Shown here: positions 22,632 through 34,569 of the stretch, piece after piece | How the letters are laid out: each line of letters begins with the position of its first letter | How positions within the stretch are numbered: the first letter of the stretch is position 1 | Assembly (NCBI GenBank): GCA_018524725.1 | Contig: JAEUWP010000316.1 | Coordinates: 186,001 to 250,000 of the forward strand | Direction of reading: 5' to 3' | DNA from: Podaxis mareebaensis | Lineage: Eukaryota > Basidiomycota > Agaricomycetes > Agaricales > Agaricaceae | Length of the DNA stretch: 64,000 nt | The notes under the pieces: model-generated | What the model was told of the DNA's origin: nothing | The model's database searches: none | Seen by the model: the letters and a program-made list of their open reading frames with translations, nothing else | Program-made: the position numbers and the translations under genes

Positions 22632-24091
22632 TTACGGGGGAAATACCAATAGAAGGGAAGACCGAAATCTCAACGTCGCGAATACCGAACAGTTTGTAAT
22701 GTCGAAAACGAAGGACGAAATAAAGGAGAGTTTGATGCGAATCGCCTCCTGCCGGCTCTAAGGCGAAGTTGTGAGCATAGGATGAGAACAATGCTTTCCG
22801 TTGCGCCTTTGCCTCTGGGTGGTATTTATGGCATCGGTCCTGTTGTGGTGACGACGACAATTGAAAGCGACGTGATCAATAGACCCGGTGTTCCAGGGTG
22901 TTCTGATGTGAGGCAGGGACCGTGGCACGTGACGAGAATGGACCCTTTTGAAATTGTTCGTCTCGGTGGCGATCTTCGGAACAGGCGAGTAATTGTCAAG
23001 GCCGAGGGTCATAGGCATATGGGAATAAGCCCTTGGAAGACAACATTTGCCGGAGGTAGCGGAGTTGCCTGAGTGTGTCTGATATCCATTTTACAGTTGG
23101 AGCATCGCGTCAAGATCAATGCATGTTGCCATGTAGAGTTGAGTTTCAGCGAGATCAGAGGAACAACATTGGCTGATTAGAGTCGCAGAGATCACCATGG
23201 GTAACATCTATAAGCTAGACTGTGATTACACAAATAGTATCAATATTCGAGGGTGTGTTGGACCTATAAGTGGAGACGAATATAGTTAGCTCTCTGACAG
23301 AACAGACATGAAACTAGAAAGGAAAAGGCTCAGCGCTGCTCAAGGCAGACTAATAGGTGATCTCATCCCTCCATCCGGCACCGAGCTCTGAATGCCGCAG
23401 ACGCATCACCCGAGAGCAAACCTTTCGAACCCCAGACGAACCAGATTATATGCGCGAAACCACACTCATGGGCGTGAGCCTTTGGCCCAGATGCTTTGAT
23501 CACGCAGGATGCGATGTACGTTTGCATGTAATAGTAACAACCACGTCCAGAGACCACCCAAAACGGAGTAGGCGCACAAGAAGTGCTCCGTTTGAGCTCG
23601 GCTTCTAAAACGACCTCGGTGGTAGCAGTCCGAGTATGATTGTCTGACTCTGCCTTTGCTGCGAGGCCATGAGTCTTTAGACCATTGCAGCCCGGAAATT
23701 TCAATGAGTCGTTGCATGTAGGTCCAGCCTTACAACGAGCCATCATGATCTTGGAATGGCCCATCGGGTATACGGACTCATATCGGTTCGCTGGGTCGGA
23801 AGGGACCCTATGGCAGGTTCTACGAATTCATTGCGCGCCGATGGAGTCGAACCTTTTACTAAAGCATCTTTGCAGATCTTTAGGAGAAAAGTGGATACTC
23901 ACCTTACAGTGGAGGTCGTAGTTCATGACAAAGAAACGGAATGGGTAAAGGATGACTTCATGTGAGAAAGTAGGCGTGCGAATGCTTACATCAGCGAAAA
24001 TGCGTTCTCTCCTGAACACGTCGACGTCGTTTGGCGTCAGAAACGGTTACAACGCCTCCACGACTATCAGGTTTCTAACCCTACTGCGACC
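22632..24091. other. Intergenic, no gene supported
   Basis: Short ORFs occur on both strands, the longest being 133 aa on the minus strand at 23363-23764. None has a recognisable domain, a coding-like extension across a splice site, or a counterpart elsewhere in the window. The 5' part should hold the promoter of the DUF4203-like gene. Confidence 0.5.
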
Positions 24092-25040
24092 ATGAATCTT
24101 TTTCGTTTACTAGGTGTGCTTGCCTCAGGCTTCTGTGTATCTTCGCTCTTCTGACTTCCAGCCCAGGTGACTTGTCACATTTGGCTTCAATATTCATTCT
24201 GTTGCATAAAATCCAAATATCCCGCTCGTGTCGAGGTGCGCATCTGGTTTTGTCGTCACCTATCACAATCTCTTACCAATAGGTGATAACCAGGTATCTC
24301 ATTCAAGACACAAGCGCTTTATGTTGCCGTCTTTGCCACGCGTTACCTGGATCTTCTCTACCGCTATGTCTCTCTATATAATTCCATTATGAAGCTCTTC
24401 TTCATCGCAAGCAGCTGCTACACCCTTTATCTCATGAAATACAAGTACCGGTCAGCCTCCCCCGCTTCCTCTGGCTCCTTTGCTCATAGCTCATGGTCTT
24501 TTTATTGCTCTCAGCCCCACCAATGACCCCTCAATTGATACCTTCCGTATTGAATACCTTGTCGGGCCCTGCCTCATCCTCGCTCTCATCTTCAACTACA
24601 AGTTCACTTTCACAGAAATCCTCTGGTCATTTTCCATCTTCCTCGAGTCTGTTGCCATCCTTCCTCAGCTCTTCATGCTCCAACGGACGGGCGAAGCGGA
24701 GACTATCACGACGCATTACCTTGCTGCTCTCGGTCTCTACAGGGCACTCTACATTCCCAATTGGATCTACCGGTGCGTTGTGACGCACAATTCATACACG
24801 ACATCGTGTCCTAATGGCGTATCACGTGTCCTGATATATTTAGCTACTTTTCGGACGGAATCGTTGATCCTATTGCGGTTACTGCTGGCCTTGTCCAGAC
24901 GGGGTTGTATCTTGACTTCTTCTATGTCTACTTCACAAAGTACGTCATCCCTTCTATTTGATCCACCCACCCACCCCCCTCTAATCTGCTCCTTTTACGC
25001 CAGAGTATTACAAGGGCAGAAGTTCGAGCTACCCGCATGA
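24092..25040 (+). CDS. ERD2: ER lumen protein-retaining (K/HDEL) receptor (212 aa)
   Basis: Six exons: 24092-24113, 24167-24235, 24294-24450, 24515-24772, 24844-24939 and 25004-25040. The 212-aa product has the usual length and sequence of Erd2, the seven-helix Golgi receptor that binds K/HDEL tails of escaped ER proteins at low pH and returns them in COPI vesicles. Landmarks: MNLFRLLGDLSHLASIFILL, KIQISRSCRGISFKTQALY, FATRYLDLLYRYVSLYNSIM, IDTFRIEYLVGPC, ESVAILPQLFMLQRTGEAE, LGLYRALYIPNWIYRYFSDG and DFFYVYFTKVLQGQKFELPA. Note the 22-nt first exon. Complete and apparently intact. Confidence 0.95.
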
Positions 25041-25889
25041 TGACATAGACATTTCTGGTGTATTTCTGTATCCTTGGTTCTAGATGATGGGAATATGACC
25101 TTCAGCTTGGATCGGAAATCGATGGTGCATATTCCATTAGCATATCTCATGTAGGAGAGCAGGTCATCTCCATGAATAATTGGCAGCTGTTTTTGTTCTG
25201 CCCGGAGAAGTATGGCGCCATAAAGTTTGTGACATCTTCCGAGACGTTCTACCTCCATGCCTCTAAAATTTACTTGATTGGTAACCACCGAAAGCACACT
25301 TAAGTCGATACCCCACTGGGGTAAGGATGTCCTTCAGCCAACTATTACAAACCGGCGTGAGGGGTGCAATCTGAAGGAACATAGTAATCAACGACGCTGA
25401 CAGCAATGTACCACCTAACTCATACCTTCAACAACCACATGGATGATTACTCTTCAGCGCCGAAGGATCGTCGAACCCGCAATGCTACCATCCCTTCAAT
25501 CCGATACCTAGTACGACGGGGAAACAATCACCCGTGCTCGACATCCTTCCTTTCAAACATGTCAAACCCTTATAGCCTACATACGACATTTTCCGCTGAC
25601 CACTCACCTGATCCCACACGTCATGAAACATGAGGGTCCTTGCTGAGCTTGAAGACCTCTTTCCAGACAATTGTTCTCCTTCCCGACTGGCAAGTCAGAT
25701 CTCCAATATCCATAAAAGGAAACTAGTAATCATGACATTTGACATACATGGTTCTTTTGTTCACTTCCCAAAGCTTCCCTTCCTGCCCGCTAGCGATTAT
25801 CAATTCCCTTTAGAAAACACCGCGTATCAGACCTGCCTGGAGCATTCGAGACTTTGAGAATGGACTGTACCCTCACGGAAGACTCTCAC

Positions 25890-25918
25890 GATTTGACTAC
25901 TATGATAGTAGTCAAATC
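25890..25918. promoter_or_regulatory. Perfect 13-bp inverted repeat, 3-nt loop, upstream of a hydrophobin gene
   Basis: GATTTGACTACTA and TAGTAGTCAAATC flank the loop TGA with no mismatch. The dyad lies about 95 bp before the ATG of the hydrophobin at 26014, just ahead of a TATA-like AAATATAAGG (about 25951). It could be a dimeric factor site or a hairpin. No second copy was seen upstream of the other hydrophobin. Confidence 0.6.
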
Positions 25919-26013
25919 AGTGCTATCCCCAACCCTGTAGGTCACCAGACAAATATAAGGCCCTCAACCAGTGGATTCATGGTCCCAAAGCCAAACAGCT
26001 TGTGTCTATAGCA

Positions 26014-26538
26014 ATGCGTTTTATGTCAGCTCTTCTCCTTGCTCTCCCTGCCCTTTCTGGGGCAACTCCTGCTCGAAGACAGATTTGTCTTCCACCCAGC
26101 ACTGCGTTGTGTTGTGCGTTCTCTACTGCGTTAGATGTCTCCCTTGTCATAGCATCTAAGAGATCCACATCCGGCCAGGTCATTCCGTCGAGCTTCCTGG
26201 TGTATCGGCCGTACTTGATCTCCTCGCCCTTCTTGGGCTGCCTGCGGTCCCCATCGCGGGCAACGTCGGGTGTAAGCTCACAGTTTTTTGCCGAAACCTG
26301 AACAACCTCTCACCACATTTCAATAAATGCAGTGACTTGCACGGCTCCTGGCCTTTTGGGCATCTGGTGAGCAATACTCGTCATTCATAGCGCCCTCCTT
26401 ACACGGATGTAGCCCGGCAGGAACCGTTCATACTTGCTGCTCGCAAAACGACTTAGCGAGTTTCACGGCCCTTCTAAATTCACTTCAGTCTAGCTTGACA
26501 TTACGTAGGGCGGAATAATTGCATTTGGATGCACCTAA
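26014..26538 (+). CDS. Class I hydrophobin 1 (99 aa)
   Basis: Five small exons: 26014-26113, 26179-26271, 26333-26366, 26413-26455 and 26509-26538. The product has a signal peptide (MRFMSALLLALPALSGA, about residues 1-17) and all eight hydrophobin cysteines in the order C-x7-CC-x32-C-x8-C-x7-CC-x12-C: CLPPSTALCC, AGNVGLTCTAPGLLGIC, TVHTCCSQND, IIAFGCT. Such secreted proteins assemble into amphipathic films on hyphae, spores and fruit bodies. The last intron (26456-26508) begins with GC (GCGAGT). In the paralog at 27673 the same position is GTGAGC, so a GT to GC change is the simplest reading. If GC is not spliced here, the last cysteine is lost. A TATA-like box lies about 60 bp upstream. Confidence 0.85.
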
Positions 26539-27672
26539 GCAAGTTGGGAGTCCTGATACTAGACAGCGACTATGATGCACATGATACTTGTATGCGAAAC
26601 TTGGTATATGTTTGCCAACAATTCTACCTCAAGTTTCAAGATTTGTCATGTCCATGAGTCACTGTAGCATGAAGCTGAGTCTAATGTATTGATATACTAA
26701 AAGGGTGATGATGAACCTACTGTGACTTGCCTCCAAGGTCGTGACCAGATTGGGACGATGTGGTCAACGACCAATCAGGCCCAGCTTTCTGTAACTTTTT
26801 TGGATATGTATCCAAGTACGTGTATCATTGATATGCGTCACTTAGTAATCAGCTCGCATATCCGCGCCTTGGTTATTCAGTTCATTGTCCACCCATACTT
26901 ACTCAACAGCATACTGAATTTGAGCCTAGATTGGCATTTCTGGACTCCTAGGCTAATTTCTATTAACTTGCGTGTCGGTCAGCAATGGGGATCGAACACT
27001 CTCTTCCCTTAAAACTGGGACCCCCTGATATCACGGCGGCGTTGAGCTTTTCTGCCTCGCAGTTGACCCCACTGATGCTAACAAGGCAATGAAGATTTCA
27101 GTCAAGTGGGAGTAACTCCTGATTATCGGCTGGGAATGATGAAGCAGGAAGGCGGGTTTCCATCCTATCCTCTAGTACGAAGCGACCTGAGGTACAACTT
27201 AACTGAGGGAGATTAAGGGTCGGAGTTAATGGTGGTACGCCACTGAATTATGGCCCCACCAACTATGTGTACCGCTACGGTTTAGCCATATAGAATGCCA
27301 CCGAGCTGGCAAGGCTACTATCCTTCCATATGAACGTTAATGAACAGTAGAACCTGACTCTTTTCTATAAACAGAAAACCAATGCTCATGGTGTGCATGG
27401 CATCTGACATACACTAAACTTCTTTGACTCACTTCGCAATGCTTCGCTTCTCGTCCACCAGCCGTTATCACCCAGCTTGAAGAATAACAAGTATTAGAGC
27501 TCCCTAGAACGTCCGAGACGTCGGAGCTCGACTACATCACCATGCAACGTCGATCACGACCACTATCTACCTAATCAGTCGTCCATTGTGCATTGAAGGC
27601 CCATATATTAAGGGTTTAACGGTGACTCCCCTCCCCGCATTTCAACTAACCCCCAGCAATCTCCAGCAACGT
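26539..27672. other. Intergenic between the hydrophobin genes
   Basis: No gene supported. A stretch at about 26985-27050 resembles part of a tRNA on the minus strand (TTCGATC and TTTTAA motifs), but the arms do not pair. A TATA-like CATATATTAAGG lies at about 27602, some 70 bp before the second hydrophobin. Confidence 0.5.
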
Positions 27673-28197
27673 ATGCGCGCAGCACTCGCTCTCCTCGCTC
27701 TTCCTGTTCTCTCTTGGGCAACTCCTACTCGAAGGCAGACTTGTCTTCCTCCCAACAGGGAGGTATGCTGTACGTTCTCCACCATCAAATATTTTTGCTA
27801 CTCTGGTATCTGAGAGTGCTGTTACAATCAGGTCGTCTCGTCCGTTCTCCCGACGCACAGCCCACATCGGTACCGCTTCCATCCCTTCCATTCCCTATCC
27901 CTGCCGTTCCTGGCAATGTTGGCGGTAAGCCCGTGTTCCTTCGTCAAGCGCTGTCGAGTTGTTATTAAATATCGATGTCTGTAGTGGCCTGCGTTGCCCT
28001 TGATCTGGCGGGTACCTGGTAAGTCGCACTTCGAGTTACCATACTCCATTGCACCTTACGCGAACGTAGTCCCCCAGAGACCACTTTCGCCTGTTGTCCG
28101 CAGAATGGTTTCGTGAGCTTTCCAATCCTTCTCAACGTATCACTGCGCCTGACTTGACATCACGTAGTTGGGATTAATCGTATTTGGATGTACCTGA
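27673..28197 (+). CDS. Class I hydrophobin 2 (98 aa)
   Basis: Same five-exon plan, exon phases and nearly the same exon lengths as hydrophobin 1: 27673-27769, 27832-27924, 27985-28018, 28070-28112 and 28168-28197, all introns GT-AG. The signal peptide is MRAALALLALPVLSWATP. The eight cysteines are in CLPPNREVCC, GNVGVACVALDLAGTC, TTFACCPQNGF and LIVFGCT. The middle part (between CC and the fourth Cys) is Pro-rich and quite different from paralog 1, while the cysteine frame is kept. That is typical of hydrophobin paralogs, which vary in the surface loop. The two genes form a tandem pair about 1.1 kb apart. Confidence 0.88.
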
Positions 28198-28585
28198 ACA
28201 ACTTGGAAATCCTACCCGGTAAGATCGAGGAGTTATTAGTATATAAGATCTTTACGAACAAGTATCTCTTTCCTGTCAAAAAATCAGACGGCTTTTGTGA
28301 ACTGATTATGAAGTGGGGTCTGGCACTTCTTAGCACCAGAGAGTGGCAGTAAACGCAGAACGTTTTGCGCTGTTAAGATCGGGTTGAAGTCGTGGAATTA
28401 TCTGTCGTCGATCGGTCGTGGATTTCTGTAACCCTAGGCGTATAGATGAAACCCGTAGCGGTTCTTAACAAGGGCCGCACAGCAAACTCTATCTACAACT
28501 CTATCTACATGTGCATTTCGATCTATTGTCCCTCGTCGCTCAGGCGCACACTGAGCCTCTAAATTGGCAATTCTCGGCCACCAGG

Positions 28586-30958
28586 TTATTCTCCAGAAGC
28601 TTGTGAGTTGGCTTCAGCAATAGGAATCAGTGAGGAAACTTCCGGAGAATGAGCTATTTCCCTTCCCTTCCCCTTGTGGTTAGGACCATTAACGGCGCAG
28701 TTATACAACTTCGCCGCCTTGTCGTTGCCATTACGTGCAGCCACAAGACGGTGTATATCTCGAATATACGCGAACTGTTCGATCAGAGCAGGATTGGCTC
28801 CCAGCGAGCGACTTAGAACAATAATGCGGAGGAATGGAGGAAATGGAAGGGAAACTCCTCGAGTTTTAGAAATGGTAGAAGATGACGAATCCGGAGAGAA
28901 GGATGAATCTGGAGATGGAAACACCGGGGAAGAGGCTGATGAAGCCAAATGCGTGGCAACGGATGCGGTGTGCAGGACCTGAAGAAGATGGTTATACTCT
29001 GGTGAAGGAGAGCCCGAGTTCGAAGGTTCGAGATCGTCGATTAAAAGTAGAATCGGGGACAGCCTCGCTTGCTCTGCATAACTCAAAGAAAAGAGAGCAT
29101 ACAGCAGTAACTGGAAACGGGCACGATAGTCCTGAGAGCCAAATGCCTCACCTTCAATGAAGGGGTGGAAGGCGTCGGCAAGCTTAGAATCAGAGAGCGA
29201 TAATTGGTATATCGTGCTATTCAGCATGTCGGTGAGGTTGCTAAACTGGTCGCTCTGCCTCCCGTTGCGTCCTTGGGCGAAAGAGTAGTATGCGACAGGA
29301 AATCCGATGACTTTCGACGCTTCCAGAAACGTCGCCACCACCTGATTCTTCGTCGCTCCGGTCTCGAATTTGCCGTGAAGCCAGAACACCGAGTGTTCCA
29401 CTTCATGGTTGACCATCCATTGAGCAATTTCATGGAAGGTAGCGTTGTGGTGTGAAATGGTCTCAATTCCCTGCCCTTGAAAACAGGGGAAGGTCATTTC
29501 CGTTCCTTTCAAGCTCCACAATTGAGGGTACTGAGTAGACACTAGTAAAAGTGATGTTTAGGTCAAAGATTTATATCATGAGCAGCACTCACGAGGAACT
29601 ATTTTCGGGGGATCAGGACTTGGTTTCAGAGTAAAAGAATCCCCAATTCGACGAAGTTCGTTCTCGATGAACTTGAGTTGTTGACTCTCTATCGGGCAAC
29701 GTCATCAGTCACACACGCCGAGGCCTTCCATGCGGGGCTTACCTAGGCCAGATCTTTCTGGTTGATGGAGCTGAAGGAGTAACCAGAACCCACGGAGAAT
29801 ACGATTTGCTAGGTAGGCAAGCTGCTCGGAAGACTTGGCCAGCGTTTTTTGGTAGGTTGTCATAAACTTGGTCGTCTCCCGAAGGAACAGCCAGGCATTG
29901 TTCTCGAGGTCATATGATGTTTCCCTACGGCTGTGGCTCTGTATATACTAAGGTTCACAATGCATCAGCTTGGCGAGAGATACAATAGAGTTTCGGCATA
30001 CATTTCCCATTTGATGAACAAATTCAGAGAGAATCACGTAGGATGCCTGCTTCTAACATTTTTAAATGCTAGGTTCGGGTGATAAAGGATTGAGTATGAA
30101 ACTTACAGAGGGATCGGTGAGTGTAGGGACGAAGTCATCAAGGGCCTTGATGGCGTTCAACGCCATCTCAGGGTAGTGCTCGAACACGATCTTGGCCCTG
30201 GATTCTCCATCGGGAAGCTGATCTGGCTTGTCTTTAAAATGGACCGGATATAGTCTGAGGTTGAGCTCAAGAGACATCGGCTGAGACCCTTTCTTTGACT
30301 TGAGTTCAACAATGAAAGGCTCTGGAATGGATATATAGGATAAATACCTGGGACCAACTCTATGAGCGGGTGACTTACTGGGAGAATGGGAGTCCCGCTT
30401 CTCCAAAAGCTCGGAGATGGTAAAAAAGTCTGACTCTCCGATGACTGACGGTTTCTCGAATAGATTCCGTCTCTCGATGAGGAAGACAAGTTTGGAGAAC
30501 ATAACAAGCCTCATTCTGTGGCCAGATAATGAGAACCGGTAACCAAAATCAGAAGTGCCTGCGCCCACCCTTCTGGAGTCTCTTCCACAAGAAGCTCGTT
30601 CTCGTTGGGTGTCTTCCAAGATGTGGCGCTTTTCTTGTCTCCACATTTAACGGCGACTCTATACTGTTTAAGCTTGGACGCGGGTATGCCCGTCATCTTG
30701 ATGACTGTAGCGGTTGAATAATCGATTTGTGGAAAAGGAGTTTCACCCACAATGGAAGTTCGCGCCGAAGTCCTTCATCCCTGAAACCTCCCTGGAAGTT
30801 CACGAGTTTGTAACCATGACGGAAAAAAGAATGCCGCGGACATACTCTCTATTTCTCGTTCTCTGAAATTGCGACGGGCTGGGAAGATCGCTGAAGCTCA
30901 GGCGGCGGGCTGGTTTGTTACTGTGATCAATTTTGTTCTGAGCGGATTCAGGAGACAT
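28586..30958 (-). CDS. NACHT-like P-loop protein with N-terminal C2-like domain; degenerate Walker A
   Basis: Several minus-strand exons form one continuous product. The first (from ATG 30958) is Ser-rich. A C2-like segment follows (30750-30090: VIKMT GIPASKLKQYRVAVKCG, then LIERRNLFEKPSVIGESDFF). Next comes a helical linker (about 29935-29600, AWLFLRETTKFM and NRILRGFW), then a 318-residue stretch (29542-28586) with a P-loop NTPase outline: WLHGKFETGATKNQV where WLHGxxGxGKS is expected, and LLLIDDLEP as Walker B with IIVLSRSLGA as sensor-like strand. C2 plus NACHT is a common mushroom STAND architecture. Here the P-loop has lost the GK[ST] core, and the protein stops soon after the NTPase with no WD40, ankyrin or TPR repeats. 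The exact 5' splice sites are uncertain. Confidence 0.6.
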
Positions 30959-31958
30959 TGGAGACGTAGTGATGTGTCTGTAGGCTGTGCAGAATGTGTG
31001 ATTCTGTAGCACCTCGATGATATATATATAGGCTTATCCATCTACCGCCGTGCGTGTACAAGGGGCCAAGGCCACAGCCTTTGAGCGCCTGCTTTCCATA
31101 TCGGAAGAAGGGATGCTATTCTGATCATGGGCTTGGTTCCTAATTGGCAAATAAGATGTCTTCTATTCTTCCACGACAACGAGAAGACAGGGCGCGGAAA
31201 ATCTTGCGTTGCGAAAGAGGGAGAAACAATGAATCAACTGGACGACAAAAAAGCTGTTGTATTGACAAGTTGGTTTAGCCTGTGGCGATCCCTTATCCGC
31301 AAAATGTGTACATGACTCACAGAAAGTGTTGTATTACGCTGGGTTTTCCATCAGAGAGTGTGATAGCGCGGCATGAAGATGCTGTAGGGGCGAGCTGTGA
31401 TTGTGGGCCGTGGCGGCAATGGACGGAAGCCAAATAGAGGTCGATCGATCACAAGCGTTAATTGTTCAGGTCACCAAACACCGGTTTAGGCCTTAGGTTC
31501 TGCTTTCTTCCACCGATAATCATGTCGGAGGTACTCGCTACATCCGACTGGAGTGACTTTATTTATCGTATTCGACTATCTTCCGATGTGGGCAGGTGAG
31601 GAACCAGTGCACGTTTCCCAAATCCCAATTTCCCTCGTGCTCGACAGTATCTAAAGCGGTCACTGGTTAGTGTATGGTCCCGTTAGTCTGTATCCATCTG
31701 GTGTTCTTGTACCGAAATTTGCCCAAGCCGCGTGACTGGATAGAAGTCTGGAGGTGATAGTATGTTTGGCGCAATCGAAGTATACAGTAGAAACAGGGCC
31801 AGCAAATAATGTCGAGGTCATGTCACGTGATCCCATTACCTTCGTGGCAGTGGAATTTGGAGTGCAGCAACGCCCTCGTCTCGTCTATACTTTGCTCTCC
31901 AGTCACCGCGCTCAGCAGCCGGGCTTCATTCTGGGAACCCACCAACTAATCCTCTTTC
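30959..31958. other. Intergenic between divergent genes
   Basis: One kilobase between the NACHT-like gene (minus) and the lectin gene (plus). Only short ORFs are present. A CACGTG E-box lies at about 31824, some 135 bp before the lectin ATG. No RNA gene was seen. Confidence 0.5.
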
Positions 31959-33669
31959 ATGTTCCCGACATTCTCCAAGTTCCTTTCGCTGGCAAGTCTT
32001 CTCGTGTGGTCGCTTTCGCTGGGCACTGCAGATGCAGCGAGTGATTCCAAAACACGGGCAACAAACAGGACCATTGAAAGGGTATGTCTCTCGCTCCCTC
32101 AACCAGGTTCATTCTCGAGAGGGAGTGATGACAATTCTGTCAAACTGCTGGTCTCTTCATCTTAGTGACTCGAACTAATATCCTTCCAGACCGTAAACCT
32201 CAGGTCACATTCTCTATACGCTCCTTACATCGACCAGGATCTTCAAAACAGGCGCGTTCATCCTCGTATACTCCATTACATCTCTCTAACGGCTGTAAAA
32301 CTTTAGATGGTGGGATTTTGGTGCTGACGCATATATCGTACGCCACGGCATCAGAATTTCAAATAGACTATTGTACCTACCTGGACTTTTCAGAATACCA
32401 ACAAGCACGTTCGACTAACACGGAACCGGCCATCCCAGATGGTATGGCGCATCCTATCACTCAGCTGTAACCCTCACTGACTTGTACCTAGGGATGGTTG
32501 TGGTCGCGTCTGGCATTGGCACCGCAGAACTATGTTATCGAAGCCGAGTTCAAGGTCAACTGCATTCATCCCCTTGTGGCACCCGAAGACTAACATTTTG
32601 ACCCAGATCTCTGGAGACTCGACTCATCTGTACGGTGACGGTCTCGCGCTTTGGCTAACGACCGAACGGGCACAGCCAGGTCCCGTCTTTGGCAACAAAG
32701 GTCAACGCACTCCCCCTTGCCAGCCACTTTGTCTCTAACCTAATACAATCCGTTTTCAGACCGCTTTAATGGGCTAGGCATCATCATCGATACGTACGTC
32801 CTTGTCCTACCTCCCATTCTCCTATAACCGATGCCTTCCAGTTACGCCAACTCCCGGCATGGATACTCCTTCCCTCGTATTTCTGGGTTCCTGTTCGATG
32901 GTAAAACGAGCTACAATGTTGGCAATGACGGTGATGGTCAAGCTATAGGCGCATGTTCTGTAAGCACTTCTCTCAGTGTGTGATCTCCACCTCGCCTTAA
33001 CGACGTACCCAATCGCAGGCCAACGTCCGGCGAACGAATGTCGCCACCAAGCTCAAAGTCACATACATCAAAGGTCAATACCTAGATGTCAAAGTACAAT
33101 ACAAAGCTTGTAAGTTCCATGTTTCCTTCTCTTCTCCCCAACACCTCGTATTCGGGTACTTACGGACCTTGGGGTACAGGGGACGACTGGTCAGACTGTT
33201 TCTATGTTGAAAACGCCACACTGCCAAATAGCCCCTTCCTCGGGTTCAGTGCAATGACAGGCGACGTTTCCGATGCACACGAGTAAGGCCCATCCTTTCC
33301 CCACTTCCCACCTCAGCCACTTAACTCTTTCTTACCACACGCAGCATTATCTCCGTAACGAGCTCCTCCGCGATCCTCTCCCACAACTCGGCTCAGTACT
33401 CCAAACCCAAAAAATCGAGCGTCTGGCGCAGCTCCTCCGACTCATCCTCATCTTCAGGCGGTTCTTGGTTCGGATTCTTCTTTAAGCTCCTTCTCTTTAT
33501 CGGCATCGTTGCTGGCGGCGCTTATGGGTGGAAAGAATATAAGCGCAGGAACCGGTATGGTGGCTTCGGCTCTGGTGGCCTTGGTGGTGGAAGCGTTGCG
33601 CCTGGGATGTTTGGAATGAGTGGTGGACCAGGGAGGTTTGGACCGTATGCTAATGAGAAGCGGTTCTAG
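31959..33669 (+). CDS. L-type lectin cargo receptor (Emp46/47-VIP36 family), about 363 aa
   Basis: A gene of about eleven exons encoding a type I membrane protein of the early secretory pathway that binds glycoproteins for ER-Golgi transport. Signal peptide: about residues 1-27 (SLASLLVWSLSLGTADA). Lectin domain: about 40-265, with RWWDFGADAYI, RPSQMGWLWSRLAL, FKISGDSTHLYGDGLALWLT, GLGIIIDTYANSRH, YSFPRISG, GACSANVRRT and GFSAMTGDVSDAHDIISV. The Asp/Asn ligands for calcium and mannose lie in the DTYANS and GDG motifs. A Ser-rich stalk, one membrane span (about 305-322, FFFKLLLFIGIVAGGAYGW), then KEYKRRNR and a Gly-rich tail ending NEKRF. The intron 32252-32306 starts with GC (GCGCGT); only this donor preserves the NRWWDF frame. 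The tail lacks a clear C-terminal KKxx signal. Confidence 0.88.
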
Positions 33670-33709
33670 ATTGACATCGAGGTGGCAGATAACGGGTGGC
33701 GAATGTTAT

Positions 33710-34330
33710 AAGGGGGGGGGGGGTTGATGTCTCACCCCGTTGGTTCGGTTTTTGTATAACATACCGCTTTTTCGAAATATTGTTATTCGCGCTTTCTATC
33801 ACGCACTGCTCTTCATAATATGTTCGATTCTCTTCCGTAGGGGGAAAAGACTGATCCTATAGGCACAAGCTTACCATAAGAAAGGCGTAAAATGTGTCCT
33901 CATCGTTTGTCTGGAGAACTCCATAACCGGCGCCCACATCAGAAATGGGGGGTGGGTAATAACACAAAAAGGTAAAGAGAAATTCCTATCTACTGAAAGA
34001 GAGAAAAACTATACTACTAACTATCTACTATGTAACTACTAACTACTAATGGTACGTAAATTGATATAAGATGAGAGGCCAATGACCCAAGTTCCGCACT
34101 GAGATATTTGCTGCGGGCAGGTCTGCTCCTCGTGTCATTGTGGATCATGAGGGTTCAAAGCTACACTAACTACTAACTACTGAAAAGAGGCATCCGGAGA
34201 CAGAAGCAAAAGAGAAAGAGGTGAGGTAGAGATGAAGTGGTTGGATATGGGGAGATGCGTTCGTAAGGGGTGAAGGGGTCATCAAGTTTAAAGAAGAAAA
34301 GGAAAGCTACTACTACTACTAAAAGGACCA
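33710..34330. repeat. Simple-sequence tracts in intergenic DNA
   Basis: A poly-G run of about 12 bases follows the lectin gene (about 33712-33723). Further on come repeated CTAACTACTA units (about 34010-34050 and 34165-34185) and a CTA trinucleotide run (about 34305-34321). No gene in 33670-34569. Confidence 0.6.
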
Positions 34331-34569
34331 AGGGAAGTTCCAGATGCAACAAACCAAGGACGAGAGAGACAGAGAACTGGGCAGATAGCGAGGAGCATTT
34401 GACACGATGTCACGTCATAATAGCAGTGAGGAGAGCGGGGGAAAACCATGATTCGTTCGTCATTCGTTCAGACTACAACCCAAGGGCACAATGAGACAGA
34501 TGATAAATCAGAAGGCCGACGACGACAACACCGCACGTTGGCAATACAAATGCCCAAACGCGTTGAGGT

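Noticed and set aside
22760..23965. Overlapping ORFs up to 133 aa on both strands
   Set aside because: No domain, no consistent splicing and no second copy; typical of random open frames.
26980..27055. Possible tRNA (minus strand) with a TTTTAA anticodon-loop-like and a TTCGATC T-loop-like string
   Set aside because: Neither the anticodon stem (one base out of register) nor the T stem pairs, and no acceptor stem was found.
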